Shown piece after piece: positions 53,901 through 61,733 of a stretch of 64,000 nt of DNA. A program made the translations under genes and the position numbers. The notes below the pieces were generated by a model. It made no database searches and was not told the origin of the DNA. It saw nothing but the letters and a program-made list of their open reading frames with translations. The number at the start of each line of letters is the position of its first letter. Within the stretch, counting starts at the first letter, position 1. Source of the stretch: Candidatus Obscuribacterales bacterium (GTDB taxonomy: Bacteria > Cyanobacteriota > Vampirovibrionia > Obscuribacterales > Obscuribacteraceae); contig JAHBVO010000001.1 of the NCBI GenBank assembly GCA_019637435.1, positions 496,001 to 560,000 on the forward strand, in the 5' to 3' direction.

Positions 53901-54959
53901 TCGGCCGAGATTCTTGCGTCGGTAACAACAAAGGGTGATGGCTCTCGAACGCTATCATCCGATGAAACTCCCGACACCATGACACCGATGCGTTCAGTCG
54001 CGGATCTCGAAAAGCCACGCCGCGAAGCTCTTCAAAAACTTCTGAATCCGCTGATGGTTCATGAAACCCTCCGCAACGCTAAACGAGTCGTGATCGCTCC
54101 CGACGGACAGTTGTCGAAACTACCATGGGATCTATTCGTGGCAGACAATCTTCGCGGTAACTATGCACTCGTCACTAGCATACGGGAATTGTATTCCGCT
54201 AAGCGACTCAGGGAAGAGGAACTTAACAAGGGCTCAGCTCAAACGAACCAAACAAACACCAAGATGCTTGTGGTTGGCGGAATCGATTACAAAAAGGCAG
54301 AAGAATTGCCAGGCGCGAAAGAGGAAGTAAAAGAGCTTTTGAAGATTTTGCCGGCAGACAAGTTCAACGTCACGCAGCTATTTGGAGCGAATGCAACTGT
54401 TCAAAACCTTTTGAAAGATGCGACCAATAGTCAATATGTCCTGATCTCAACGCACGGATATTTTGTCGACAGCAGAAAACCACCACCTGTGACAATCAAG
54501 TCGGACATCGATAGGACTCTTGCAAACGATCTCATGGCACGCATACCCTTATGCAATTCCGGACTGGTTTTCGCAAGCGATTCCTTTTCCGGTCCGAACG
54601 CCGATGCCTATGCGTCCGCGGAAGAACTGCTACAACTCTCACTTCGGCAAACTAAACTCGTCACTCTGTCCGCCTGCAGAACCGGCTTGGGTGCGACGGA
54701 AACGGGTCAGGGCGTTATAGGTTTACAATCTGCAATTTTAGGTTCTGGCGCTCGAGCATTAATTATGTCAATGTGGAAGGTAGACGACGAAGCAACTCGA
54801 GAGCTCATGAAATCCTTTCACACCAATCACTTTTTAAACAATAGACCAATCGCCGAGTCGCTGAAACTCGCGCAAGAGCATGTTCAGCAGCACAAGCCAG
54901 AGTGGAAAGCACCGTATTATTGGGCCGCGTGGGTTCCGGCGGGCGAGATATTTGATTGA
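50979..54959 (+). CDS. Exported TPR-CHAT protein, 1326 residues
   Basis: Signal peptide MRICLAATLALSFATPTLPV with cleavage near residue 28. About residues 30-880 form a long TPR array of TPR_12/kinesin-light-chain type. The C-terminal CHAT domain (about 1000-1326) has the peptidase dyad H1159 in STHGYF and C1233 in LSACRTG, followed by the expected SAILGSGARALIMSMW strand. CHAT is a clan CD peptidase related to caspases and separases. Its own promoter lies at 50921-50950. The stop TGA (54957-54959) abuts the ATG of the next gene with no gap, so the two are surely translationally coupled. Confidence 0.92.
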   Translation: MNQSMRICLAATLALSFATPTLPVANALEETQSKSNIATGKRDAINRLLNASIEERKNRNYSTAAVIYLEALKIAQSTGSYSPQLMTVLEEGALLATDNKKSALAEDTYQKLIALEQLNNPASINIGRYHNALGSSYFYYTKDKEAIAQFEEAKRFLEANNFTNTNEYATALFNLGELSLKEQKLVEAEKLLRQAKLLKTSLNKGVPTTSYFRQKAFQYKVFSAQARFCNRAYQVLRPFVENSSLSLSASESSRRAWEAIKKPDFLLAVSALKELQKSSSCRSSTTSADKTLLDFNLRWLILECTAESGSFKNVKAEMLHLIDEASKDNSVPRADYANLLESYSALASRYDARTDIVPLLLQVEKLRTETYGLNDPLVAQTQTQIGLTFESLDSRNHAYLMKAADTWANFSSELYTPLNKQQNLPPEKLDGPAIEGRKAILRDGPRLSDAASLYARQIACLMYGFAAIDYTDLAKTSGRFGYNFVTDSTLLSPYLQLRMRKEYAQFMIDISAYSVATDILLDSITLAEQTNLEADKVECLAMLSRTLADKQDMPGAWRKAVQAKELADKSNFNATAKQTYAAACDALFEAAMSLDNLPVANKTWQDMDAATFDSKDEFLGGKKLLNLSELLLRIGKGNETIDILDDVLKRWDKFSDINLLYYKGKVYLQLGKIYLANNTPQDKAKAVQFLQKALDIHRNDISSKSIACVFEETERLIRMLVTKLDKEKFPNKFGTLLENDYSDANLSRFINDQKNTTAKEQLQELINLRSSLLQKRLDQDFITLTLAEQLELNRLAKNHIGMMLTLAEANYVSPAEIYSQLYKWKGMVLGNINLRNKYIDRNKHRELIGEIQSINQNLTRLRAPTLTATISVEKLYDLIEAKERKERDVLLGAMIVNALDPISIASFKTVQNKIAEKDSVFIDIFQYSWNDKSSYAAFLLVSNNVSMVPLGDAEVLDEALSTWLTSASTKPLHQSAEILASVTTKGDGSRTLSSDETPDTMTPMRSVADLEKPRREALQKLLNPLMVHETLRNAKRVVIAPDGQLSKLPWDLFVADNLRGNYALVTSIRELYSAKRLREEELNKGSAQTNQTNTKMLVVGGIDYKKAEELPGAKEEVKELLKILPADKFNVTQLFGANATVQNLLKDATNSQYVLISTHGYFVDSRKPPPVTIKSDIDRTLANDLMARIPLCNSGLVFASDSFSGPNADAYASAEELLQLSLRQTKLVTLSACRTGLGATETGQGVIGLQSAILGSGARALIMSMWKVDDEATRELMKSFHTNHFLNNRPIAESLKLAQEHVQQHKPEWKAPYYWAAWVPAGEIFD

Positions 54960-55940
54960 ATGACTGTAACTAAACCTTCTACAATAGTCATCGCGGTTTG
55001 CCTGCTCGTCGGATTCACCACCAGCAGTTCCGCAGCGGACGAAGAAAATTCTACGGACGTGAATAAGCCGGTTATGCTCAAAGGCAACGTCAGCGTTTAT
55101 GGCGCTGGTTCCTATTCCGGCTTCGATCTACGAACCCTCGATGGAGCACCAATGTCGCATTCACTGCCCATTGGGTTTAGAAGACCCCTCAGTGCCTCCG
55201 TCGGTAAAACAGAGTTTCGCGAATGGATTCAAAAAACATATCGTGGTTTCAAACTGTTTGCAGGCAAGCTCAATCCCAGAGCAATAGTGAATGTTCGCGG
55301 AGAGTGGGACAACGGCTCCAATTTACTTTTCAATCTGGGTTTCCCGCATACTAGCTGCAGCGGCGTAGAGCTTCTAACCATGCCGCTCGACGGCACCAAT
55401 ACCATCGTAATTAATTGTCCTGGAGAAGTTCCTACGGAATGCTTTCCACGGTTGCGGAAGTTCGTCGAGGATGGTGGAAACGTTCTCTCCTCTGATTGTT
55501 CACTCAATCCGCTCATAAGGACATGCTTTCCTGGGTTTATCGACTGGAATTTAGGCAGCAGCAAAGAAGCGATTGTTGACGTCAAAATAGGGACAGAAAA
55601 GGGCCTATTAGCTGGTGGCTTATCGCGGGGGTTCTGGAAGCTCGATAAGGCCTGCCAGTTAATAAGGGTTTTAGACACAAACAAAGTTTCAATTATCGCC
55701 GTCAGTTCAACGCTCGCAAAAACTGATCCAGATAAGCAAGGTGTTCTCGTCGCGATGTTCAACTTCGGTAAGGGAAGAGTTCTTCATACTCTCGGTCACC
55801 TAGATAACAACGATGTGGACGCGGAGAGAGAACTGCTTTCTGACAGCACGAAAGGGACTGTAGTCAGTTTGCGGCAAATGCTTGTTGCGAATTATCTCAT
55901 TCAAAACCTTCGTCAGGCGGCTGCTCGCGGAGACCTCTAG
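54960..55940 (+). CDS. Exported amidotransferase-fold-like protein, paralog B
   Basis: 326 residues. Signal peptide STIVIAVCLLVGFTTSSSA. The domain from about 80 is homologous to the protein at 43396. Shared stretches are GFPHTS, VINCPGEVP, LRKFVEDGGNV, a late VLHTLGHLD and a C-terminal LRQMLVANYLIQ (in paralog A: GIPHTS, VDCPGIIP, FVNSGGSIV, VLHVIGHLF, MRQGIIANFVIE). A fold like class I amidotransferases is inferred; no active triad is proven. Start fused to the end of the TPR-CHAT gene (TGAATG), the strongest sign in the island that the two work as a pair. Confidence 0.78.
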   Translation: MTVTKPSTIVIAVCLLVGFTTSSSAADEENSTDVNKPVMLKGNVSVYGAGSYSGFDLRTLDGAPMSHSLPIGFRRPLSASVGKTEFREWIQKTYRGFKLFAGKLNPRAIVNVRGEWDNGSNLLFNLGFPHTSCSGVELLTMPLDGTNTIVINCPGEVPTECFPRLRKFVEDGGNVLSSDCSLNPLIRTCFPGFIDWNLGSSKEAIVDVKIGTEKGLLAGGLSRGFWKLDKACQLIRVLDTNKVSIIAVSSTLAKTDPDKQGVLVAMFNFGKGRVLHTLGHLDNNDVDAERELLSDSTKGTVVSLRQMLVANYLIQNLRQAAARGDL

Positions 55941-56022
55941 TTGACCAGATTGCAAACAGTAACTTAAGTAGCAGAGACTGATACCAGGCTTGACCGATGG
56001 AGTGGAGCTCAATACCGTCAAA

Positions 56023-59000
56023 CTATTTAACTAGTCCCAATCCAACGAGCGTCCATCCCGCCCAATACTTCGGCGCGCTCCACCTGTCGATGGACTTGAT
56101 AGTGTCTTGAGCCGTGCGAAGAGCCGTCGCCATTGGCATTCTCTTATCCAAAACATTTTGATAGAACTCTTGCATCAAGCGCCGAGTTGCCTCATCGTCG
56201 ACGGACCATAGCGAAATCAAAACATTTTTGGCTCCGGCTCCCATTAATGCAGACCTTAAACCAACCACACCTTGACCCGTGTATGAGCGGCCCAAGCCGC
56301 TCTGGCATGCGGAGAGCGTCACAAGTTTGCATCCGGATAAGTCTAGACCAACCAGCTCCTCAGCCGTCAATCGGCCGCTATCAATCCGATTCTCGTTAAG
56401 CGAGTCGATAGTTTTCGAGAGGAGAATTCCAGATTCTACGAGCGGATTTCGTTCCAAAGTTTTCTTGTCGCTGTCAATCTGCGCGAGCCGCCAAGCGCGA
56501 TCTTGATTTGATGAAATAGTTGGCTGAGTCGGCGCGAAGAAACCGTGAGTCGCAAAATGCGCTAGCGAAGCGTCCTTCAAATCTGCAAGGACGAGCGCTT
56601 TGGTTGCCTTGTCGGTAGTCAGTGTGTTGACAAGTAGGCCAGCTGCTAATGCTGATTTCTCGATTGCGGCTACTTCCTCAACCGTCCCAGGAAGATCAGG
56701 TGCATCGGCATCTTGAAAATTTATTCCTCCCACCAAAAGCATCTTCGTCAGAATCGTCGGTTTAGAATCTCCGGTGAGATTCAAAAACTCTCTTGGACTG
56801 TTGACTTCAAGTATTTGCTTCGCATCGATTGCTGAATCAATTGCCAGATAGGTTAGCGGAACTCTGGCAAGTTCAGAATCAGGAGACATCCAGATGTTTG
56901 CTGAGTTGGAACCAACCAGTGTCTTCAAAGGTTCAATCAGGCTCGACTCTAATGCCTTTCGAGCTTCCGATTCGTCGGTTATGCCTGAATCATGATTTGT
57001 TTTAACAACTGACACTGTACGTCCTAAAGCGAGGCGCGCAGTGTCCGCGACGCAATCAAGCCAGTTTTCGATTTGTTTGTTAATCCTCTCAGCAGACCCC
57101 AAGTCGACTGCACTGATACTACGGGCAGTGACAACTATAGCGACATAGTGAAGCTCATTTTGCTCGTCTGTCCGATACAGATAGTAATCAATTAGGCATG
57201 ACTCCGCGCCCAACGCCTTCTGCAGTTTAGTGAAGTCCAAACGCAACTGAGATTCAGAGCCCACCTCAAAGCGAGCTCTAGCCGCAATTGCTCGCTCCAA
57301 CTGTTCTTTATTCGCCGTAAGTTGACGCAAAGTCCGTTCCTGCTGAGCATTGTTGCTTGTGGCGGGGGTTCTGAAGTACGCGTCACTCAAACTCTTCTGC
57401 GCGTGCTTCAGTTGTTCCTGCAATTTTGCCACCTCGGCGCTTCTGGAACGTCCGAAGGTTGTTTTCAGTCGCAGGCTTTCGATTAGCAGTCCCTTCGCGC
57501 CAGCCAAATGGCAGTAGGCGTTCAGCTTACTGTCGTCAAAAAAGCAGAGATTTACCATCTCACTTCGGCGCGTCTGATACGCTCGCGACAAAAATGAGCA
57601 GGTATCCGCGAAAGACAATCCAGGAAGTGATTTGGCAATATGTCGCTCTGACGAAGCGAACGATTCTAGCAATCGCTTTCGGTATGACTCGAGCTTTCCT
57701 TCTTTTTTGTCTAACAGAGCAAGTGTGGTTAGGTTCGCCTCGGCCTCTTGTGTGGCATTTGTCAGTTTAAAAATAGCCGCTGCCGCTTCTGCACACTTTC
57801 TCGCATCTTCTAACTTTTCATCGACGATATACTTTACGGCGATTGCTGCTAAAACAGTGCCATATTCTTTCCCAGTGTAGCCATAGTGTGTTCTTGCAAT
57901 AACCAACTCGCGACCCAAAATTTTAGACGCCTCGTCACGCCGGTTCTCTGAACTCAGTATGCTTGCTAGAGTAGACAGATATCGCAGCAAAACTTTATCA
58001 CTCGCACCGACCTGCTTTTCGACGAGTACAATCGCTTCTCTTTCCAACTTTTCAGCTTCCGCTAGTATTTCCTTGATTTCCTTGTCGCGAGAGTCGTCCA
58101 TGTAGACGGTTTGTACGAACATCGCTTCCGCCAATTGATGAATTGCTACCGGCAAAGACTTCGAGCCTGCATCCATGTTTCGCATGAGAGAGACTGCCTG
58201 CTTGCCGTACTGCACACCTGTCGCAAAGTCGAGGCGATCGTTAAAGATCTCGGCGAGACCGAGGAGGCAGCTTAGACGCACTTGCGTGTCATTGTGCTTT
58301 TCTGCCAGTTTTAGTGCCTCGACAAGTAAGACTCGCGCGTTTTCGTACTCGTAGTGATGCATCATAGCCAAGCCGATGATGGAAAGATGTTCCATGCGCT
58401 GGCTTTCGTCGCCCTCTTTTGCAGCTACGTGTTCAATACAGGATTTATTGCACGCCTGCGATTCTTCAGTTAGGTTCAAGTCGTGAAACAAACTTGCCAA
58501 TTGCACATATGTCAACGCCAGACCTCGGGACGCTGCGACTTTCCCGCCTTCCGATTTGACGACTCTATCAACCGTCGCCTTTAGTTCGGGACTAACAATT
58601 GATTCATTCTTTGAGTGTAAGGCATTATCAAACACACGCAATCGTTTGTCCGCATCGCGAGTTCGTGCAGTAGCGGCATCGAATTGGTTTAAACCAATCA
58701 AAACTTCTGCAACCTGTGCTTCTGACATTGATACGTGTGGAGATAGATTTCCATATTGTCGGACTGAAAGTTCTTCAAGCAGCAGAGCGTGGGGAAGGGC
58801 GAAAACAAAATTTCCCGCTTTGACATAATTGCCGTAGCTGGTCTCGGCTCCGGCAATTAAACCATTAACCATGTCATTCGGAACTAGCCAAGCCAGCTGT
58901 CTGCACTGTGACTCGCATTCATCGAATCTCGACTGTTCCGCAAGAATGTTGCACAAAGCAAAATATGATTGAGCTCGATACATCGGTTTTAAGTTTTCGT

Positions 59001-59316
59001 TCTTTCCGAATTCAGCACAAATGCTCCGATACTCCCTTTCAGCAGCGCTTATTTGATTCGAGGTTCGTAATTTTTCAGCCGCTCGAATGCGATCGGCATA
59101 TTTGACTTCAAGTGGAGTTTTGGCAGAAGAGATATCGTCTGGATCATCAGGATCAGGGCTATCACCGGTAATTTTTTCTTCGATTACATCCTTTGCAATC
59201 AACATTGATCTCGAATCCAAAGCCAAGGCACTCGGACATAAGATGTTCGACAACACCAAAGCTGCAATACCGAATTGCGCAGGCAAGCCACGGCGCATTT
59301 TGCGTTCTCTCTTCAT
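56023..59316 (-). CDS. Exported TPR-CHAT protein, 1097 residues
   Basis: Signal peptide LPAQFGIAALVLSNILCPSALA. TPR units over about 80-560. CHAT domain at about 780-1097 with H924 in ATHGFF and C1004 in LSACQSG, then SALMGAGAKNVLISLW. It differs from the 1326-residue protein through most of its length, so these are ancient paralogs, not a recent duplication. AGAGG precedes the ATG. It ends 83 bp after the convergent amidotransferase-fold-like gene and lies 26 bp downstream of the caspase remnant on the same strand. Confidence 0.92.
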   Translation of the reverse strand: MKRERKMRRGLPAQFGIAALVLSNILCPSALALDSRSMLIAKDVIEEKITGDSPDPDDPDDISSAKTPLEVKYADRIRAAEKLRTSNQISAAEREYRSICAEFGKNENLKPMYRAQSYFALCNILAEQSRFDECESQCRQLAWLVPNDMVNGLIAGAETSYGNYVKAGNFVFALPHALLLEELSVRQYGNLSPHVSMSEAQVAEVLIGLNQFDAATARTRDADKRLRVFDNALHSKNESIVSPELKATVDRVVKSEGGKVAASRGLALTYVQLASLFHDLNLTEESQACNKSCIEHVAAKEGDESQRMEHLSIIGLAMMHHYEYENARVLLVEALKLAEKHNDTQVRLSCLLGLAEIFNDRLDFATGVQYGKQAVSLMRNMDAGSKSLPVAIHQLAEAMFVQTVYMDDSRDKEIKEILAEAEKLEREAIVLVEKQVGASDKVLLRYLSTLASILSSENRRDEASKILGRELVIARTHYGYTGKEYGTVLAAIAVKYIVDEKLEDARKCAEAAAAIFKLTNATQEAEANLTTLALLDKKEGKLESYRKRLLESFASSERHIAKSLPGLSFADTCSFLSRAYQTRRSEMVNLCFFDDSKLNAYCHLAGAKGLLIESLRLKTTFGRSRSAEVAKLQEQLKHAQKSLSDAYFRTPATSNNAQQERTLRQLTANKEQLERAIAARARFEVGSESQLRLDFTKLQKALGAESCLIDYYLYRTDEQNELHYVAIVVTARSISAVDLGSAERINKQIENWLDCVADTARLALGRTVSVVKTNHDSGITDESEARKALESSLIEPLKTLVGSNSANIWMSPDSELARVPLTYLAIDSAIDAKQILEVNSPREFLNLTGDSKPTILTKMLLVGGINFQDADAPDLPGTVEEVAAIEKSALAAGLLVNTLTTDKATKALVLADLKDASLAHFATHGFFAPTQPTISSNQDRAWRLAQIDSDKKTLERNPLVESGILLSKTIDSLNENRIDSGRLTAEELVGLDLSGCKLVTLSACQSGLGRSYTGQGVVGLRSALMGAGAKNVLISLWSVDDEATRRLMQEFYQNVLDKRMPMATALRTAQDTIKSIDRWSAPKYWAGWTLVGLGLVK

Positions 59317-59341
59317 ATTGGCCTCTATGCTCCAGTGTTAA

Positions 59342-59881
59342 TTAGGGCTCAGTTCCAAGAGAAATTGATTTCTTTTGAGCACTCGAAGTAGAACTTTGAG
59401 TCGGCACGAACACGAACGAACCACTACCGCCGACTCCGGGAATGTCAGCAGATATCGGTCCGGAACGAATTAATTCCAGCTGCGCTTCGATGTCTCGTCG
59501 TGTCAAGAAACCCTTTCCTGTCGGTTCTGCTGAACGAGTCAAAACATCAATCAGTTTCTTGGCGAACGGTGAGTGTTGCTTCCCGTCAGGCACGGGTCCC
59601 ATTCCAGAGACGATAAACCACTGTGTTTTGCGCGGAACCAGAACGCTATTGTAGTAGGCAGACACATCCATATCACTGTAAAGAGCCTCACCGGATGGAA
59701 CGGGAAGGTACTGAGTCTTCTCTGTGCGCCCGAAGTCCTTGACGATAACTTCATGCTTGAAAGCATACTCGACTTCGCCAGCGAAGCAAGCGTCCATTAT
59801 TAGAACTATATTCGCGACATGAACCAATCGCCAAACTCTCAATTCAATAATGCATGCAAGGGTCGTCAGGCGCCAATACAA
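59342..59881 (-). pseudogene. Decayed caspase: C-terminal half only
   Basis: 179 residues containing the Cys-side half of a caspase: C32 in VLIMDACFAGE, then WFIVSGMGPVPDG and SPFAKKLIDVL. The His-bearing N-terminal half is absent, and the 170 bp upstream contain no GHG or other trace of it, so the gene looks truncated. No ribosome site precedes the frame's first codon. The remaining sequence is otherwise intact and without stops, so it might still be made as an inactive fragment. It lies upstream of the TPR-CHAT gene on the same strand. Confidence 0.65.
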
Positions 59882-60052
59882 GTATAGAGGATCGCGTTTA
59901 TCGCCAATTTTCGAAATCGGACCTCAGTATAAACCCTAGGAAGATCCGCGGTTATACAGTTTTTCGAAACAATGATTGTCACTTGCCGTCAAGTCACTAA
60001 ACGAGGGAGCCGAACAACTCTCGGGTGATTCCATTTACGGGGATGATAATAG

Positions 60053-60733
60053 ATGTTCAATCTGTTATGGCAAGTGCTGAATAGTATGTTTCGAAAGTCT
60101 GAACCTGAACAAACACGAAAGCCGAATGATTCGTCCGATATAAATTCTCATATGCGAGATCTGCATGAATTAGCCGCTGCATCAGGTGCGTCCGATTTCA
60201 ATGGTTCATACTTGAAGGTTTCCTACGTGAGAGATTCAGAGGATGATATTTCGCATGAAGCATGTTCCAACCAAACATGCCCGACCTGTTCAAAAGATAG
60301 AGATTTCGATTTTATGCCGACCGATCGTTCGCGGGTCAGAATTCGAGTCGTAAACAACAGTCCGCTCGCATCAACAATCTCGAACTCACAAACCCTGAAA
60401 GAACAAAACGAATACATCAAAAAGCTAGATCTAATACTTGAAAAGCAGGATAACGACGCGGAAATGCGTTCCAACGACACGCTGCATTACGGAAACACTG
60501 GGATGTGGGTGCGTTATGCGGCGTGGGATGCACGAGATGCCATCAGGAATTCACTTGATGAGGCGCTCCAGAAACGTTCTACTCAGCCGATTATCGACGC
60601 CGTGGCTGCAGCGAGACTAGCATACGCAGATTATTACGATGATGACGATGGTTTCGGTTCCGGAACATTCGGCGAAATTCTCCGGGATCTCAATAATTTA
60701 CACTTCGATGGAGAGGAGAGAGACGGTGCATGA
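60053..60733 (+). CDS. Uncharacterised soluble protein with a Cys cluster
   Basis: 226 residues from an ATG with GGGGA upstream. No signal peptide; the N-terminal MFNLLWQVLNSMF is only mildly hydrophobic. ACSNQTCPTC gives a Cys-x4-Cys-x2-Cys cluster near residue 72 that might bind metal, though a fourth ligand is not clear. The middle has a helix (EYIKKLDLILEKQ) and the last third is acidic. No family recognised. It leads the rightward group ending in the CHASE2 kinase, 33 bp before the exported protein gene. Confidence 0.65.
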   Translation: MFNLLWQVLNSMFRKSEPEQTRKPNDSSDINSHMRDLHELAAASGASDFNGSYLKVSYVRDSEDDISHEACSNQTCPTCSKDRDFDFMPTDRSRVRIRVVNNSPLASTISNSQTLKEQNEYIKKLDLILEKQDNDAEMRSNDTLHYGNTGMWVRYAAWDARDAIRNSLDEALQKRSTQPIIDAVAAARLAYADYYDDDDGFGSGTFGEILRDLNNLHFDGEERDGA

Positions 60734-60766
60734 GTTATCATTGAGAAAACACTGTCGAAACATTGT

Positions 60767-61723
60767 ATGACTAAACCCAGGCGGTTATTTTTACGATTCG
60801 CAATTGGCGGTCTCTGCTGCGTAACCTCATGCATAACGGCGTCGGCCGCATCAACGCAGAATCCAGTTGACTTGCGGAAGGATGGTACTCCGCGTTTTGC
60901 GGGTCTGGTGTATCAGGCAACCGGCAACTGGTTTTCGATCAAAGGGACGCAGAAATTAAGAATCACCACCGGCGATGCCATTCCTTATGGTGCGCGTTTA
61001 GTCCACGAAGGACCGAATGCTCGCATCACCGGATGGTTGATCAACAATGAAAACTTCGAATGCCCCGGCGGCAAGTACGACGGAATCAAGCTGGAACCGC
61101 TTGCGCCGGTAAAGAATACAAAGCCGTGGTGGTTAGTCGGATTAGACTGGCTCACGGCACCAGTTGGAGACTGGATTAAACCAATCGCCAGATCGACAGA
61201 TGGATTTGCGACGAGGTTTAAAGATGCGATTGTATCAATCCAAGACAATCGCATCGATATAACAAACTGCTTTGCCGCACTTCCTCCTGACGAACGCAAA
61301 TCGATTCAGTTCGTCCGCCTAGCGTCGGTGCCGCAGAATGAGAGTTCCCAGTCGCGTTTGCTGGAAGTGACGTGGACCGATTCCGGTCAAGCATCCGTTG
61401 AAGCGAGCGGTTTGACAAATGGTGTTTTCATTCTGACCGAACTCGATAAAACCGAACTGCACGAAGAGAAGGAAAACACCTGCTGTATCGCACTTTGCGA
61501 GCCTGGACAGATGAAAATGCTGAATGAAAATTATGCGAGGGCCAACGCGGCAATGAACGCTGTGGCACCAAGCGCGAAATTAGAGCAGATCATGCGCGCC
61601 TACATGGTTTCCATTTCATCGACAGCGTCAGCAGCGGAACCACCGGCAGAGACGTCACCGACGTCACCGACAGGGACTCCACCATCAACGACGCCCTCAA
61701 CGGCAACAAACGAAGGGCAGTGA
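60767..61723 (+). CDS. Exported protein with Thr/Pro-rich tail, unknown function
   Basis: 318 residues. Signal peptide LFLRFAIGGLCCVTSCITASAA. Part of the body (residues about 45-220) is beta-rich with a possible FecR-like element near SIKGTQKLRITTGDAIPYGARL, since FecR domains often contain such a G-D-x-I turn; the match is tentative. A Thr/Ser/Pro-rich tail of about 35 residues ends the protein. It lies 10 bp before the CHASE2 kinase, so it may present a signal to it or share its operon. Confidence 0.65.
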   Translation: MTKPRRLFLRFAIGGLCCVTSCITASAASTQNPVDLRKDGTPRFAGLVYQATGNWFSIKGTQKLRITTGDAIPYGARLVHEGPNARITGWLINNENFECPGGKYDGIKLEPLAPVKNTKPWWLVGLDWLTAPVGDWIKPIARSTDGFATRFKDAIVSIQDNRIDITNCFAALPPDERKSIQFVRLASVPQNESSQSRLLEVTWTDSGQASVEASGLTNGVFILTELDKTELHEEKENTCCIALCEPGQMKMLNENYARANAAMNAVAPSAKLEQIMRAYMVSISSTASAAEPPAETSPTSPTGTPPSTTPSTATNEGQ

Positions 61724-61733
61724 TTCTAAATCT

